DNA from: Dehalogenimonas etheniformans
GTDB taxonomy: Bacteria; Chloroflexota; Dehalococcoidia; Dehalococcoidales; Dehalococcoidaceae
Direction of reading: 5' to 3'
DNA: 64,000 nucleotides
Assembly (NCBI RefSeq): GCF_014672715.2
Contig: NZ_CP058566.2
Span: forward strand, 434,001 to 498,000
Below, piece by piece: positions 8,755 to 17,546 of the stretch (positions within the stretch are counted from its first letter, which is position 1; the number at the start of each line of letters is the position of its first letter). Both the position numbers and the translations under genes were made by a program. The notes under the pieces are model-generated. The model ran no database searches, was not told where the DNA came from, and saw only the letters and a program-made list of their open reading frames with translations.

Positions 8755-9318
8755 GTGGGTTATCTCAGAGTCATCGCCGGCGAATGCAAAGGCCGGCCGA
8801 TAAAAGTGCCTGACCGAAAAGCCACCCGCCCGGCGACGGAACTGGTGCGCGGGGCTATCTTTTCGATGCTGGCCTCGCTGACCGAGGACTGGGATGAAGT
8901 ACTTGATATGTTCTCGGGGTCGGGATCGCTGGGCATCGAGGCGCTGTCGCGGGGGGCGGGGCACGTCGATTTCGTCGAACAGGAACGGGTCTGCTGCGAC
9001 ATCATCAGGGACAACCTGGAAAAGTGCGGCTTGTCCGGCCGCGCCCGGGTTAACTGCTTGCCCGTCGAACGGTCGCTCTCGATGTTGGACAAAGAGTACG
9101 ACATCATCCTGATGGACCCGCCTTACCGGCGCGAGGACATCGGTGAGTTTTTGGGTAAGCTTGCCGCCACCCGGCTCGTGGGAATGAAAACCTGGCTGGT
9201 GATAACCCATTCACCGAGGGTGCCGCTGGAAGAAAAGTATGGTCAGTTGGCGCTGAAGAAGGAACGCCGCCACGGCGACAGCATCATCTCAATTTATCGC
9301 AAGGAGATTTCGGAATGA
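8755..9318 (+). CDS. rsmD: 16S rRNA (guanine966-N2)-methyltransferase
   Basis: This enzyme methylates G966 of 16S rRNA using SAM. It shows the family start LRVIAGECKGRPIKVP, the arginine-threonine segment ATRPATELVRGAIFSML, the SAM-binding DMFSGSGSLGIEALSRG and the catalytic DPPY. The frame is open further upstream (TTG at 8677), but homologues begin right at the RVIAG strand, so I place the start at GTG 8755. The stop overlaps the coaD start by 4 bp; rsmD-coaD is a classic bacterial pair. Confidence 0.9.
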   Translation: MGYLRVIAGECKGRPIKVPDRKATRPATELVRGAIFSMLASLTEDWDEVLDMFSGSGSLGIEALSRGAGHVDFVEQERVCCDIIRDNLEKCGLSGRARVNCLPVERSLSMLDKEYDIILMDPPYRREDIGEFLGKLAATRLVGMKTWLVITHSPRVPLEEKYGQLALKKERRHGDSIISIYRKEISE

Positions 9319-9794
9319 AGATAGCTTTATACCCCGGCTCGTTCGACCCGTTCACCTACGGGCATATCGACATCGTCCGCCGCACTTCGAAGCTATTCGA
9401 CAAGGTCATCGTCGGTGTCTTTGACACGCCGGAAAAGAAGCTCATGTTCACCACCGAAGAGAGGGTGAAGCTGGGCCGCGAGGCCGTCAAGGACCTGCCC
9501 AACGTCGAGGTCAAGGCGTTCTCGGGACTCATGGTTGAGTTTGCTCGACGCGAGGGCGTGACCACTGTCGTCCGGGGCTTGCGCGTCAACAACGATTTCG
9601 AATTCGAATTCGACATGGCGATGATCAACCGCAAGCTGGCGCCCGAGATCGAACTCGTTTGCCTGCTGGCCAGCCCGGAATACCAGTTCCTATCGTCGAG
9701 CATGCTGAAAGAGGTGGCGCGCCTGGGCGGGGATTTCGCCGACCTGGTGCCGCCGTTCGTCGCCAGAGCCGTCCTGGCAAAAGTGGGATGCTGA
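9315..9794 (+). CDS. coaD: Phosphopantetheine adenylyltransferase
   Basis: 159 residues, full length. It transfers AMP from ATP to 4'-phosphopantetheine, the next-to-last step of coenzyme A synthesis. The nucleotidyltransferase motif GSFDPFTYGH and the downstream VVRGLR and FLSSSMLKE stretches (the ISSTxxR-like ATP site) are intact. It overlaps rsmD by 4 bp and is followed by a separate ferredoxin gene with its own -10 box. Confidence 0.96.
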   Translation: MKIALYPGSFDPFTYGHIDIVRRTSKLFDKVIVGVFDTPEKKLMFTTEERVKLGREAVKDLPNVEVKAFSGLMVEFARREGVTTVVRGLRVNNDFEFEFDMAMINRKLAPEIELVCLLASPEYQFLSSSMLKEVARLGGDFADLVPPFVARAVLAKVGC

Positions 9795-9798
9795 AGGT

Positions 9799-9827
9799 TT
9801 ACCGGATTTAAATTATTCGTTATAATG
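9799..9827 (+). promoter_or_regulatory. Promoter of ferredoxin gene
   Basis: TATAAT at 9822-9827 with a weak -35 (TTTACC at 9799-9804), spacing 17 bp. An AGGAGG ribosome site follows before ATG 9867. Confidence 0.5.
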
Positions 9828-9866
9828 GTATAAAAGGATATAGTACTTTAGGAGGACAAACGATAC

Positions 9867-10130
9867 ATGGCTTTCAAGATCACCGATGAGTGCATTAGCT
9901 GCGGCGCGTGCGAGCCGGAGTGCCCTAACGCGGCTATCTCTGAGGGAGATAATATCTATATCATCGATCCGGCCAAATGTACCGAATGTGTCGGATCCTT
10001 TGCGACCAAACAATGCGCTGAGATTTGTCCTGTCGATTGCTGCGTCGCCGATGAAGCTCACGTGGAATCACGGGAAGCCTTGCTGGCCAAATGGCGCAAA
10101 TTACATCCTGGCAAAGAACCAAAGGTCTAA
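9867..10130 (+). CDS. 2[4Fe-4S] ferredoxin
   Basis: 87 residues with two cluster motifs: [12 protein letters not shown] near the N-terminus, and CTEC followed after an eight-residue loop by CAEICP. The enlarged second loop is typical of YfhL/bacterial 2[4Fe-4S] ferredoxins of the Allochromatium type, which have one cluster at very low potential. It is a small soluble electron carrier, monocistronic with its own promoter and terminator. It could deliver electrons to biosynthesis or respiration; the partner cannot be told from context. Confidence 0.95.
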   Translation: MAFKITDECISCGACEPECPNAAISEGDNIYIIDPAKCTECVGSFATKQCAEICPVDCCVADEAHVESREALLAKWRKLHPGKEPKV

Positions 10131-10154
10131 CGAGCCCGCTGATCCGTTAATTTA

Positions 10155-10181
10155 AAGGGCGACCTAAATGGGGTCGCCCTT
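10155..10181 (+). terminator. Rho-independent terminator of ferredoxin gene
   Basis: A 10-bp GC-rich stem (AAGGGCGACC with GGTCGCCCTT) and a 7-nt loop, followed by TTGTTGG. Confidence 0.85.
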
Positions 10182-10250
10182 TTGTTGGACTAACCTTCGA
10201 CTCTGTTGTTAATATGCCGCGCGAAGGTATGTTATAATATTCGCCTGCAC

Positions 10251-10326
<76 letters not shown>

Positions 10327-10381
10327 TTGAAGACTATTCCACACTCAAAATGTGAAGTATTTCTTGAGCTAAACTGTTAGG

Positions 10382-10415
10382 AAAAGGGGCAGACGAATTT
10401 TCGTCTGCCCCTTTT
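10382..10415 (+). terminator. Rho-independent terminator after tRNA-Ala
   Basis: A perfect 15-bp stem (AAAAGGGGCAGACGA with its complement), ATTT loop, then TTTTGTTTTT. Confidence 0.9.
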
Positions 10416-10510
10416 GTTTTTGCTGGAATTCGATAGGACGATATCGAGTCCTTGCATTCGGCCCTTACAAGTAACAAAAGCAGATGTTAGTATATTGGCT
10501 AACAGTAAGA

Positions 10511-10575
10511 GATAGCTCCGGCTAAAATAGAAACGGTGGTCTCCCAAACACCGAATCTAAATAGGAGGAGCTATC
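10511..10575 (+). promoter_or_regulatory. Leader inverted repeat covering the transposase ribosome site
   Basis: GATAGCTCC (10511-10519) is exactly complementary to GGAGCTATC (10567-10575), which overlaps the AGGAGG ribosome site of the transposase. In RNA the 9-bp stem would hide the site and keep transposase translation low. Confidence 0.5.
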
Positions 10576-10578
10576 AAA

Positions 10579-11847
10579 ATGCAGAATACCGCTGCCAGGA
10601 AAGTTCGGCAAGTCCCTGAGGGTTACCTCGTGATCGGAATCGACCCCCATAAAAGCAAACATGCTGCAGTCGCCATTACACAAGACTTCACCATTCGTGA
10701 CAAGTTCAAGTTTGAAAATGCAATGGAAGGGTTTGAATTGTTACTACGCCGTGTCAGGACTGAAATGGTTCGGGCAGATTGCCGCGGCGTAATGTTCGCG
10801 ATCGAAACAGGTGGCCATTACTGGCGGAATATCGCCTATTACCTCGATGCGAAAGGTATTCCATTTCGTTTCATCAATCAATACACATTGAAGCGAAGGC
10901 GCGAAGGGAAGGATTTGAACCACAGGAAGAATGATTACCGGGACAGCGAGGTTGCAGCTCAACTCCTGTGCACCGGTGAGTTCGTCGAAAGCGGTCTCCC
11001 CCAAGGCGTATATGCAGACCTACGTTCCTCTCATAACGCTTATCGGCGGTTGGTCAAGGAGCGGACCAGGATAACAAACCTCATAAAGGGTCTTCTGGAC
11101 GGAGTGTTTCCGGAATTCGTTCATGTCTTCAAAGATCCATGTGCGGTTACGGCGCAAGGCGTTTTGTCGTGTTGTCTTACACCATGGGACGTTGCTGGCA
11201 TGGACATTGAGAATTTCATTGCCAAAGTAGAAGCCAATTACCATGGACACCGGTTAATGCGTAGAAAGCTGGCGGACCTTCATGAAGCAGCGAAGATGAC
11301 CATAGGCATTTCATCCGGGGCTCGATCAGTGGTCTCCGAGATGGGCTTTCTAGTGGAAAAGCTCGAATTAATTAAAAAACACATCAAAGAAATAGACCAA
11401 ACACTAACCAGACTCGTTGACCAAACCGAAGAGGGTAAATATCTGCTGTCGATCACCGGCCTCAGTTACATCGCCGTTGCTGGCCTAATCGCGGAACTGG
11501 GCTGCTTCAAGGCATATCGGACCGCAAAACAGATGATAAAGATGGCGGGTAGCAATCCAACTGAGTCAGAATCAGCTGGAAAGAAGAGCGCCCATACTCC
11601 GATGAGCAAGCAGGGGCGCCCGGTCTTACGATACTGCGCTTGGACTTCTGTTATCCCGATGCTACGTTTCAATGCCGATTTTCGTGAGTGGGCGAAAAAG
11701 AGAAGGGAACGACCGATCCACGAAAATCCGCTGTGCGGTAGGGAAATCGTCGGTGCTGCTTTAAACAAGCTCTTACGTTTAGCTTTTTCGATGGTGAAAA
11801 ACCAGACGTTTTACGGGTCACCTCAATTGGTGTCGGTGGCCAGCTAG
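10579..11847 (+). CDS. IS110-family DEDD transposase/recombinase
   Basis: 422 residues. The N-terminal RuvC-like domain shows the acidic residues in GIDPHKSKHAAV (D22), FAIETGG and NHRKNDYRDSEVAA. The C-terminal Tnp_20 domain has GLSYIAVAGLIAELG and AGSNPTESESAGK with the candidate catalytic serine. Both halves are intact, so it may be active. ATG 10579 follows an AGGAGG site that is predicted to be masked by a leader stem. In characterised members (IS621 and relatives) the enzyme works with an element-encoded bridge RNA; the 3' non-coding end here is the best candidate. Confidence 0.93.
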   Translation: MQNTAARKVRQVPEGYLVIGIDPHKSKHAAVAITQDFTIRDKFKFENAMEGFELLLRRVRTEMVRADCRGVMFAIETGGHYWRNIAYYLDAKGIPFRFINQYTLKRRREGKDLNHRKNDYRDSEVAAQLLCTGEFVESGLPQGVYADLRSSHNAYRRLVKERTRITNLIKGLLDGVFPEFVHVFKDPCAVTAQGVLSCCLTPWDVAGMDIENFIAKVEANYHGHRLMRRKLADLHEAAKMTIGISSGARSVVSEMGFLVEKLELIKKHIKEIDQTLTRLVDQTEEGKYLLSITGLSYIAVAGLIAELGCFKAYRTAKQMIKMAGSNPTESESAGKKSAHTPMSKQGRPVLRYCAWTSVIPMLRFNADFREWAKKRRERPIHENPLCGREIVGAALNKLLRLAFSMVKNQTFYGSPQLVSVAS

Positions 11848-11868
11848 GAGGATTATTCCTTAACATCA

Positions 11869-12056
11869 GGTGGGCAGGGAGACACCGGTGTCAGATTTTG
11901 GGAGCTTATATCAAGCTAACCCGTGTACACAACATGGTGCCCCTGCCCTCCTGGCCAACCCCGCATGAGGTATGATGGGCCTTCGCTTTTGCGGACGAGC
12001 CCGTATCTAAAAGCTAAGTTGGGAGCCAGGAAACCAGAGGCTGGGATCTGCCCACC
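11869..12056 (+). ncRNA. Candidate bridge RNA of the IS110-family element
   Basis: This non-coding stretch after the transposase folds well by eye. GGTGGGCAG (11869-11877) is complementary to CTGCCCACC (12048-12056) at the far end, and GGGCAGGG (11872-11879) is alternatively complementary to CCCTGCCC (11941-11948). A further hairpin lies around 11978-12003 (GGGC..TTCGC-TTTT-GCG..GCCC). A 3' position fits the IS1111 subgroup. No loop-to-target match has been verified, so the call rests on position and structure. Confidence 0.5.
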
Positions 12057-12370
12057 GGTGTGGAAATAACAAAAAACCTAAAAGGAGCTATTGACCTTAT
12101 CGAATATAGTATGTTGTACATTCACCCTTGATATCTGCAGTAAACTTGTGTCCTCCCAACAAAAAACTAAAGAACCGCTGGCTAACAAAGTTATTCGTCT
12201 AAGTTCTGAGGATACCTATCTGCGGTCATCGGGGATATCAGGAACTCGTTGTTGCGGCTGGATTTGGCTTGTTGATAGTTTGCTCAACCTTACGCAGTGG
12301 ACTATGATGTAATCATTCGTAATAGTTGCCCCACCTATTGCTTGGTTTCTATCTATGCAAAGGAGACGTG
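12057..12370. other. Non-coding gap between IS element and sensor operon
   Basis: About 310 bp. It probably contains the right end of the insertion element (roughly up to 12090) and the promoter of the sensor operon. AAGGAG at 12359-12364 is the ribosome site for ATG 12371. No convincing gene was seen. Confidence 0.4.
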
Positions 12371-14029
12371 ATGGTTGAGCACAGAAAGTTCTCCCCCAAC
12401 CCCGATTCTTCAAAGGATATTCAATCCGCAGCCACCTACGCTCGAAGTCTCATCGAAGCCAGCCTTGACCCCCTGGTCACCATCTCAGCCACCGGTAAAA
12501 TCACCGACGTCAACGAAGCTACAATCAAAGCCACCGGTGTAGCTCGGGAAAAACTTATCGGCGCCGATTTCTCCAATTACTTCACTGAACCGGAGAAAGC
12601 TCGGGAGGGTTACAAGCAGGTCTTTGCCAAGGGGTCGGTGACCGATTATCCGCTCACTATCCGTAACAAGGACGGCAGGCTAATCGATGTCCTCTATAAT
12701 GCCTCCGTTTATAAGGACGTTGGCGGTAAGGTCCTGGGCGTGTTCGCCGCCGCCCGTGACGTCACTGACTCCAAAGCCGTTAACCGCAACTTCATAGAGA
12801 CCAAGAACTTCCTGGATAACATCCTGCAAAGCTCAACTAAATATTCCATTATCGGGAAAGATCTGGACCACCGGATTCTGTCCTGGAATGAAGGTGCCCA
12901 GCGGAACTACGGCTATTCAGCGGAAGAAATCATCGGCCGGGATTCGAGTATTCTGCATACCCCGGAGGATATCGCCTCGGGGGCGGTCGATCGATTGCTG
13001 TCGGAAGCCTATGAAAACGGCCTAGCTGAAGGGGAATTCCAGCGCGTCAGGAAAGACGGGACGCGTTTCATGGCCAGCGTCGTCGTCACCCGGCGTAACG
13101 ATGCCTTTGGCCATCCGATTGGTTACCTACTGATGAGCAACGATATCTCGGAGAAGAAACGTGCAGAAGAACAACTGAGGCAGGCTTCTCACTACGCCAG
13201 GAGCCTGATCGAGTCATCGCTTGATCCGCTGGTAACCATTTCTCCCGACGGCAAGATCACCGACGTAAATGAAGCGACCATAAAAGTCACCGGCATCCCC
13301 AGGGAGAAGCTGATCGGCACCGACTTCTCTAATTACTTTACTGAGCCGCAGAAAGCCCGGGAAGGTTACCTGCAGGTTTTTGCCAAAGGTTTCGTCACTG
13401 ACTATCCCCTCACCATCCGCCATCGCGGAGGACAGCTGACCGACGTGCTGTACAACGCTTCCGTTTATAAAGACAGCGCCGGTAAAGTCATCGGCATCTT
13501 CGCCGCCGCCCGGGACGTCACCGCCCAGAAACAGGCGTCCCAATACGCCCGCAGCCTGATTGAAGCTTCGCTGGATCCCCTAGTGACCATCTCGCCTGAA
13601 GGCAAGATCACCGACGTCAATGAGGCAACCATCAAGGTCACCGGCGTCAGCCGAGAGCAACTGATTGGCACAGATTTCTCCAACTATTTCACCGAGCCGC
13701 AAAAAGCCCGGGAAGGTTACCAGCAGGTATTTGCCCTCGGATCGGTAACGGACTATCCTCTTACCATTCGCAATTCCAACGGGACGCTTACCGATGTTCT
13801 TTATAATGCCTCAGTCTACAAGGACATTTCAGGAAAGGTATTGGGTGTCTTTGCTGCAGCTCGCGATATCACCGCTCAGCGCCAGGCCGAAGCCCAGGTT
13901 GCGGAGCAGCGCACCAAGGAACTGGAAAGGCTCGCCGAGCTTGAACGGTTCCAGCGTCTCACCGTTGGCCGTGAACTCAAGATGATCGAGCTTAAAAAAG
14001 AGATTGAGGAACTCAAACGACAACGATAG
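12371..14029 (+). CDS. Four-PAS sensory protein without kinase domain
   Basis: 552 residues, four PAS domains and a C-terminal coiled coil. Domains 1, 3 and 4 (about residues 23-132, 275-384 and 392-501) are near copies of one another, each running from YARSLIE to FAAARDVT with SNYFTEPxKAREGY inside. Domain 2 is a divergent PAS (SKAVNRNF to ISEKKRAEEQ). There is no kinase, output or membrane domain. ATG 12371 has AAGGAG 6 nt upstream. Its stop overlaps the GTG start of the histidine kinase by one base, so it likely acts as a detached sensor for that kinase. The ligand is unknown. Confidence 0.85.
   Translation: MVEHRKFSPNPDSSKDIQSAATYARSLIEASLDPLVTISATGKITDVNEATIKATGVAREKLIGADFSNYFTEPEKAREGYKQVFAKGSVTDYPLTIRNKDGRLIDVLYNASVYKDVGGKVLGVFAAARDVTDSKAVNRNFIETKNFLDNILQSSTKYSIIGKDLDHRILSWNEGAQRNYGYSAEEIIGRDSSILHTPEDIASGAVDRLLSEAYENGLAEGEFQRVRKDGTRFMASVVVTRRNDAFGHPIGYLLMSNDISEKKRAEEQLRQASHYARSLIESSLDPLVTISPDGKITDVNEATIKVTGIPREKLIGTDFSNYFTEPQKAREGYLQVFAKGFVTDYPLTIRHRGGQLTDVLYNASVYKDSAGKVIGIFAAARDVTAQKQASQYARSLIEASLDPLVTISPEGKITDVNEATIKVTGVSREQLIGTDFSNYFTEPQKAREGYQQVFALGSVTDYPLTIRNSNGTLTDVLYNASVYKDISGKVLGVFAAARDITAQRQAEAQVAEQRTKELERLAELERFQRLTVGRELKMIELKKEIEELKRQR
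12437..13873 (+). repeat. Three near-identical 330-bp PAS repeats
   Basis: Units at 12437-12766, 13193-13522 and 13544-13873 encode PAS domains that differ at only a modest number of residues. The last two are adjacent (21-bp link); a divergent PAS separates the first. Confidence 0.85.
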
Positions 14030-15360
14030 TGTCTCACCAATCGGAAGTTTTCCCCGACCCTAGGAATAGACTGACCGCCGATTCGGACAACGTCCGTCTC
14101 GAGGACACCCAGCGGGCAGTGTTGAACATCTTGGAGGATTTCGACGCTGAGAAGGAGCAGATGCATGATACTTCAAAGGCGCTGCTCAACATCCTGGAAG
14201 ACCTGAACGTATCGAACGAAGAACTTCAACAATCCCGTGATGTCCTCGAAGAACGGGTAATCGAGCGCACCGCTGAGCTGACACGCGAAAAAAACATTTC
14301 CGACACCACCATTGAAAGCCTCCCGGGAGTTTTCTATCTCTTCGACACCCAGGGCAAATTCCTCAAGTGGAATAAAAACTGGGAACTGGTCACTGGGGTC
14401 ACCGCTGAGGAAATGCCATCAAAAACCGTCCTTGAATTTTTTGAGGGTGAAGACAGGACGCTCATTGAACAAAGGATCGGTGAAGTCTTTGAAAAAGGAC
14501 AATCTACGGCTGAAGCTAATTTTGTTTCCCGGGATGGCCGCAGGACCCCTTATTATTTTACTGGCAGACTGGTCGTGCTCGATGGCAAAGAGTGCCTGAT
14601 CGGTGTCGGCATGGATATCTCCGAACGGAAATTGGCGGAAGAGGCCATCAAGAGCCGGACCGAAGAGCTGGCCCGCTCCAACGCTGAGCTGGAGCAGTTC
14701 GCCTATATCGCCTCCCACGACCTCCAGGAACCGCTCCGCATGGTTTCAAGTTACGTGCAACTCTTGGGTAAACGATACCAGGGCAAACTTGATGCTGACG
14801 CCGACGAGTTCATCCACTATGCCGCCGACGGGGCTAACCGGATGCAACGCCTGATCAATGACCTCCTGGCTTATTCCCGGGTTGGTACCAGGGGTGGCAC
14901 TTTTGAACCAACCCCTCTCGAAAGCATTCTGAATCAGGCCCTGGACAACCTCAAGATGCTGGTCTCCGATAGCGGCGTCATCATCACCCATGACGCTCTG
15001 CCGATGGTATACGGCGATGCCGGCCAACTGTCGCAAGTTTTCCAAAACCTGATCGACAACGCCATCAAGTTCCGTGGTGATGATGTTCCAAGGGTCCACA
15101 TTTCGGCAGAAATCCGCGGCAACGAATGTGTCTGTTCGGTCCAGGATAACGGTATCGGCATCGCTCCCGAGTACCGAGAGAGGATCTTCTTAATATTCCA
15201 ACGGCTGCACACCAGGTCCAAATACCCCGGTACTGGCATCGGTTTAGCTATCTGCAAACGTATCGTTGAGCGTCACGGCGGCCGCATCTGGGTGGAATCT
15301 GCTCCTGAAGGTGGCTCGGTCTTCCATTTCACCTTGCCCATCTCGCCTAAGAAAGGATAA
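14029..15360 (+). CDS. PAS histidine kinase (HisKA/HATPase)
   Basis: 443 residues. An N-terminal coiled coil ([20 protein letters not shown]) leads to a PAS domain (about 95-205), then a HisKA domain with the phospho-acceptor in [19 protein letters not shown] and a complete HATPase_c domain (N-box [25 protein letters not shown]). No membrane segment, so it is cytoplasmic. It starts with GTG overlapping the stop of the PAS protein; the CheY-like regulator follows 7 bp downstream. The set resembles phytochrome-type kinases paired with Rcp1-like receivers. Signal and output are unknown. Confidence 0.92.
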   Translation: MSHQSEVFPDPRNRLTADSDNVRLEDTQRAVLNILEDFDAEKEQMHDTSKALLNILEDLNVSNEELQQSRDVLEERVIERTAELTREKNISDTTIESLPGVFYLFDTQGKFLKWNKNWELVTGVTAEEMPSKTVLEFFEGEDRTLIEQRIGEVFEKGQSTAEANFVSRDGRRTPYYFTGRLVVLDGKECLIGVGMDISERKLAEEAIKSRTEELARSNAELEQFAYIASHDLQEPLRMVSSYVQLLGKRYQGKLDADADEFIHYAADGANRMQRLINDLLAYSRVGTRGGTFEPTPLESILNQALDNLKMLVSDSGVIITHDALPMVYGDAGQLSQVFQNLIDNAIKFRGDDVPRVHISAEIRGNECVCSVQDNGIGIAPEYRERIFLIFQRLHTRSKYPGTGIGLAICKRIVERHGGRIWVESAPEGGSVFHFTLPISPKKG

Positions 15361-15367
15361 GAAAAAG

Positions 15368-15820
15368 ATGGATGCTGACGTTTTAAAGCCTGTTGATATT
15401 TTGCTCGTCGAAGACAATCCTGGTGACGCTCGTTTGACTCGGGAGGCGCTCAAAGACAGCAAGATCCGGAACAACCTTTGGGTTGTCGAAGATGGTGTGG
15501 AAGCAATGGATTTTGTGAGACGCACGGGTAAGCACACCGAAGCGCCTCGGCCAGACCTTATCCTGTTGGATTTGAATCTACCGCGCAAAAGCGGGCGTGA
15601 AGTTTTGGCTGAGATTAAGGCGGATGAGGATCTGAAGTCGATCCCGGTGGTCGTCTTGACCATCTCCAAAGCCGACGAGGACATCTGCCGGGCTTACAAG
15701 TTGCACGCTAATTGCTATGTCACCAAACCCCTGGACTTCAACCAGTTCCTCACCATTACTAAATCGATTGAAGATTTTTGGCTGACCATCGTCAGGTTGC
15801 CACCAAAAACGGGCTGTTAA
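15368..15820 (+). CDS. Rcp1/CheY-like single-domain response regulator
   Basis: 150 residues, one receiver domain only. LLVEDNPGD gives the acidic pocket, LILLDLNLP the phosphorylated aspartate, VVLTIS the threonine and VTKPLD the lysine, so it should accept phosphate. The [14 protein letters not shown] start is typical of Rcp1-type regulators. The start is ATG 15368; the frame is open upstream only inside the kinase gene. It lies between two kinases and is the probable partner of the first. There is no DNA-binding output. Confidence 0.92.
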   Translation: MDADVLKPVDILLVEDNPGDARLTREALKDSKIRNNLWVVEDGVEAMDFVRRTGKHTEAPRPDLILLDLNLPRKSGREVLAEIKADEDLKSIPVVVLTISKADEDICRAYKLHANCYVTKPLDFNQFLTITKSIEDFWLTIVRLPPKTGC

Positions 15821-15863
15821 AAGTCGCCGTCAGATGTTAATTGACAATGAAAGAGTCTGTTGC

Positions 15864-17366
15864 ATGAAAGTGTTTCTTCTTGAAGACAATCCGGGTGACG
15901 TTCGCCTGATAAAAGAATATTTCAAAGACATGCCTGGAATATCTCTGGGAGGCACGGCAGAACTTTTGGATAAAGCGATCAACTTCCTTAACGAAAATGA
16001 AACGGAAGTAGCCCTGATAGATCTGAATGTGCCGGACAGCCCTGGCTTGGAAACGCTTAAAACATTGCGTGCGAAATTCCCAGATCTGCCCATTGTGGTA
16101 CTTACGTCTAACTCAGATGAAGAGCTTGGATCCCGGGCGATTCATTTTGGTGCCCAGGACTATCTTGTGAAAGGCCAAGTGGAATCTGGTTTGTTACGCC
16201 GCGTTTTGTTTTATGCAGTTGAGCGGAAGAAATCGGAAGAAGCCATCAACGCCGCCGTGAGGGAATGGCAATCCACATTCGATTCGATCACTGATATCAT
16301 AATTCTGCTTGACCGGAACCATCGTATCATCCGGGCTAACAAGGCTTTCACCGATACGTTCAAACTGAAGCATGACGCTGCGGTGGGCAGGCATTGTTAT
16401 GAAATTGTCCATAACGCTCTCGAACCGCCTGTGTTCTGTCCCCATTCACGGACGTTAAGTACCTGCCAGGCGGCACGCGAGGAATTTTTCGAACCCAATT
16501 TGGGCATATATATCGAGGCAACCACCCTGCCAACATTCGATCAATTAGGAAATTGTACCGGCAGTGTCCATATCGTCAAAGACATAAATGAGCGCAAACA
16601 AGCCGAGCAATCGCTTCAGAATCTTAACGTTGAACTAGAAAATCGAGTCAAAGCTCGGACCAGCGAATTGGAGACAGCTTATCACCAATTGCAAGAGCAA
16701 TTAGAACTCAGATCTAAAGCGGAAGATTCTTTACGCTCTCTATCGAATCGATTACTCAAGATACAAGAAGAAGAGCGGCGAACGATGGCCAAAGAGCTCC
16801 ATGATGAGGTTGGTCAAAGCCTTACGGTTTTGAAATTGTTATTGGGTCGAATCGAACGCATGTCACCGGCTGATACAAAGCTCTTGGTCAAAGAGGCTTC
16901 AGATGATGTCACTGGATTGATTAGTCAGGTCAGAAATATGTCCCTCTCTTTACGGCCTAGTTCCCTTGATGAGCTAGGGTTGGCACCTACTCTGGAGGCG
17001 CTTTTTAAGCAATTACATAATCAGGCTAGATTGGAAGTTCATTTCGATGATGGGGAGATCGGAGTGCTTCACCAAAACACCAGGATTACAGCTTACCGCA
17101 TTATTCAAGAAGCCTTAACCAATATTATGCGTCATTCAGGGACAAACGAAGCCTGGGTAAGCCTTCATAGATCTGATAACCGTCTTCAATTTAGTGTTAA
17201 AGACAGGGGACGTGGCATTGACCTTATGGAAATCGAAGCAACAAAATCTACCGGCCTTTCGGCGATGAAGGAAAGAGCCGGGCTTGTTAATGGATCCTTT
17301 GAAATTGAGTCAATGCTTGGGTTGGGGACAACCATTCAGGTGTCCCTCCCTTGTGGACTTACATGA
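15864..17366 (+). CDS. Hybrid REC-PAS-HisKA_3 histidine kinase
   Basis: About 500 residues. A receiver domain begins at once (FLLEDNPGDVRLIKEYF, phospho-aspartate in VALIDLNVP, lysine in YLVKG), then PAS with a cysteine pair (CPHSRTLSTC), a coiled coil, HisKA_3 (ERRTMAKELHDEVGQSLT, NarL-type) and HATPase. The N-terminal receiver makes it a likely integrator of the upstream kinase signal. ATG 15864 starts directly at the receiver strand; ATG 15834 is possible. HisKA_3 kinases normally pair with LuxR-type regulators, none of which is nearby. Its C-terminal half is a paralogue of the kinase at 52157-53332. Confidence 0.9.
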   Translation: MKVFLLEDNPGDVRLIKEYFKDMPGISLGGTAELLDKAINFLNENETEVALIDLNVPDSPGLETLKTLRAKFPDLPIVVLTSNSDEELGSRAIHFGAQDYLVKGQVESGLLRRVLFYAVERKKSEEAINAAVREWQSTFDSITDIIILLDRNHRIIRANKAFTDTFKLKHDAAVGRHCYEIVHNALEPPVFCPHSRTLSTCQAAREEFFEPNLGIYIEATTLPTFDQLGNCTGSVHIVKDINERKQAEQSLQNLNVELENRVKARTSELETAYHQLQEQLELRSKAEDSLRSLSNRLLKIQEEERRTMAKELHDEVGQSLTVLKLLLGRIERMSPADTKLLVKEASDDVTGLISQVRNMSLSLRPSSLDELGLAPTLEALFKQLHNQARLEVHFDDGEIGVLHQNTRITAYRIIQEALTNIMRHSGTNEAWVSLHRSDNRLQFSVKDRGRGIDLMEIEATKSTGLSAMKERAGLVNGSFEIESMLGLGTTIQVSLPCGLT

Positions 17367-17480
17367 CCATATGTTGCTGCACTCAATATTTAATTTGGAT
17401 TACCATAATTAGAATAATTATCTGGAAAAGGCAAGTACTAAGTCGGAATTGGGTGTGGTGGTATAAACTGGAGTTAAAAA

Positions 17481-17511
17481 AAGGGAGCCAGTCTGATTCA
17501 CTGGCTCCCTT
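17481..17511 (-). terminator. Terminator downstream of rdhA1
   Basis: A 12-bp stem (AAGGGAGCCAGT and complement) with a 7-nt loop. The A-run at 17475-17482 gives a U-tract on the minus strand, so it serves rdhA1; it may also block the sensor operon. Confidence 0.75.
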
Positions 17512-17546
17512 CAGGGTTCCCGCAACGCGTTAAGCTTCGCTATTTC

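Larger units (their letters stand above)
10500..12090 (+). mobile_element. IS110-family insertion element
   Basis: One DEDD transposase gene is flanked by about 80-150 bp upstream and about 220 bp downstream of non-coding, highly structured sequence. IS110-family elements lack classic terminal inverted repeats, so the ends given here are approximate. The long structured 3' end resembles the IS1111 branch of the family. It lies just downstream of the tRNA-Ala terminator. Confidence 0.75.

Noticed and set aside
8668-9210. Minus-strand open frame of 180 codons over rsmD
   Set aside because: Antisense of a clear rsmD gene; no ribosome site and no recognisable motif.
12091-12312. 73-codon plus-strand frame before the PAS sensor
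   Set aside because: Starts with TTG, has no recognisable domain and partly overlaps the probable right end of the insertion element.
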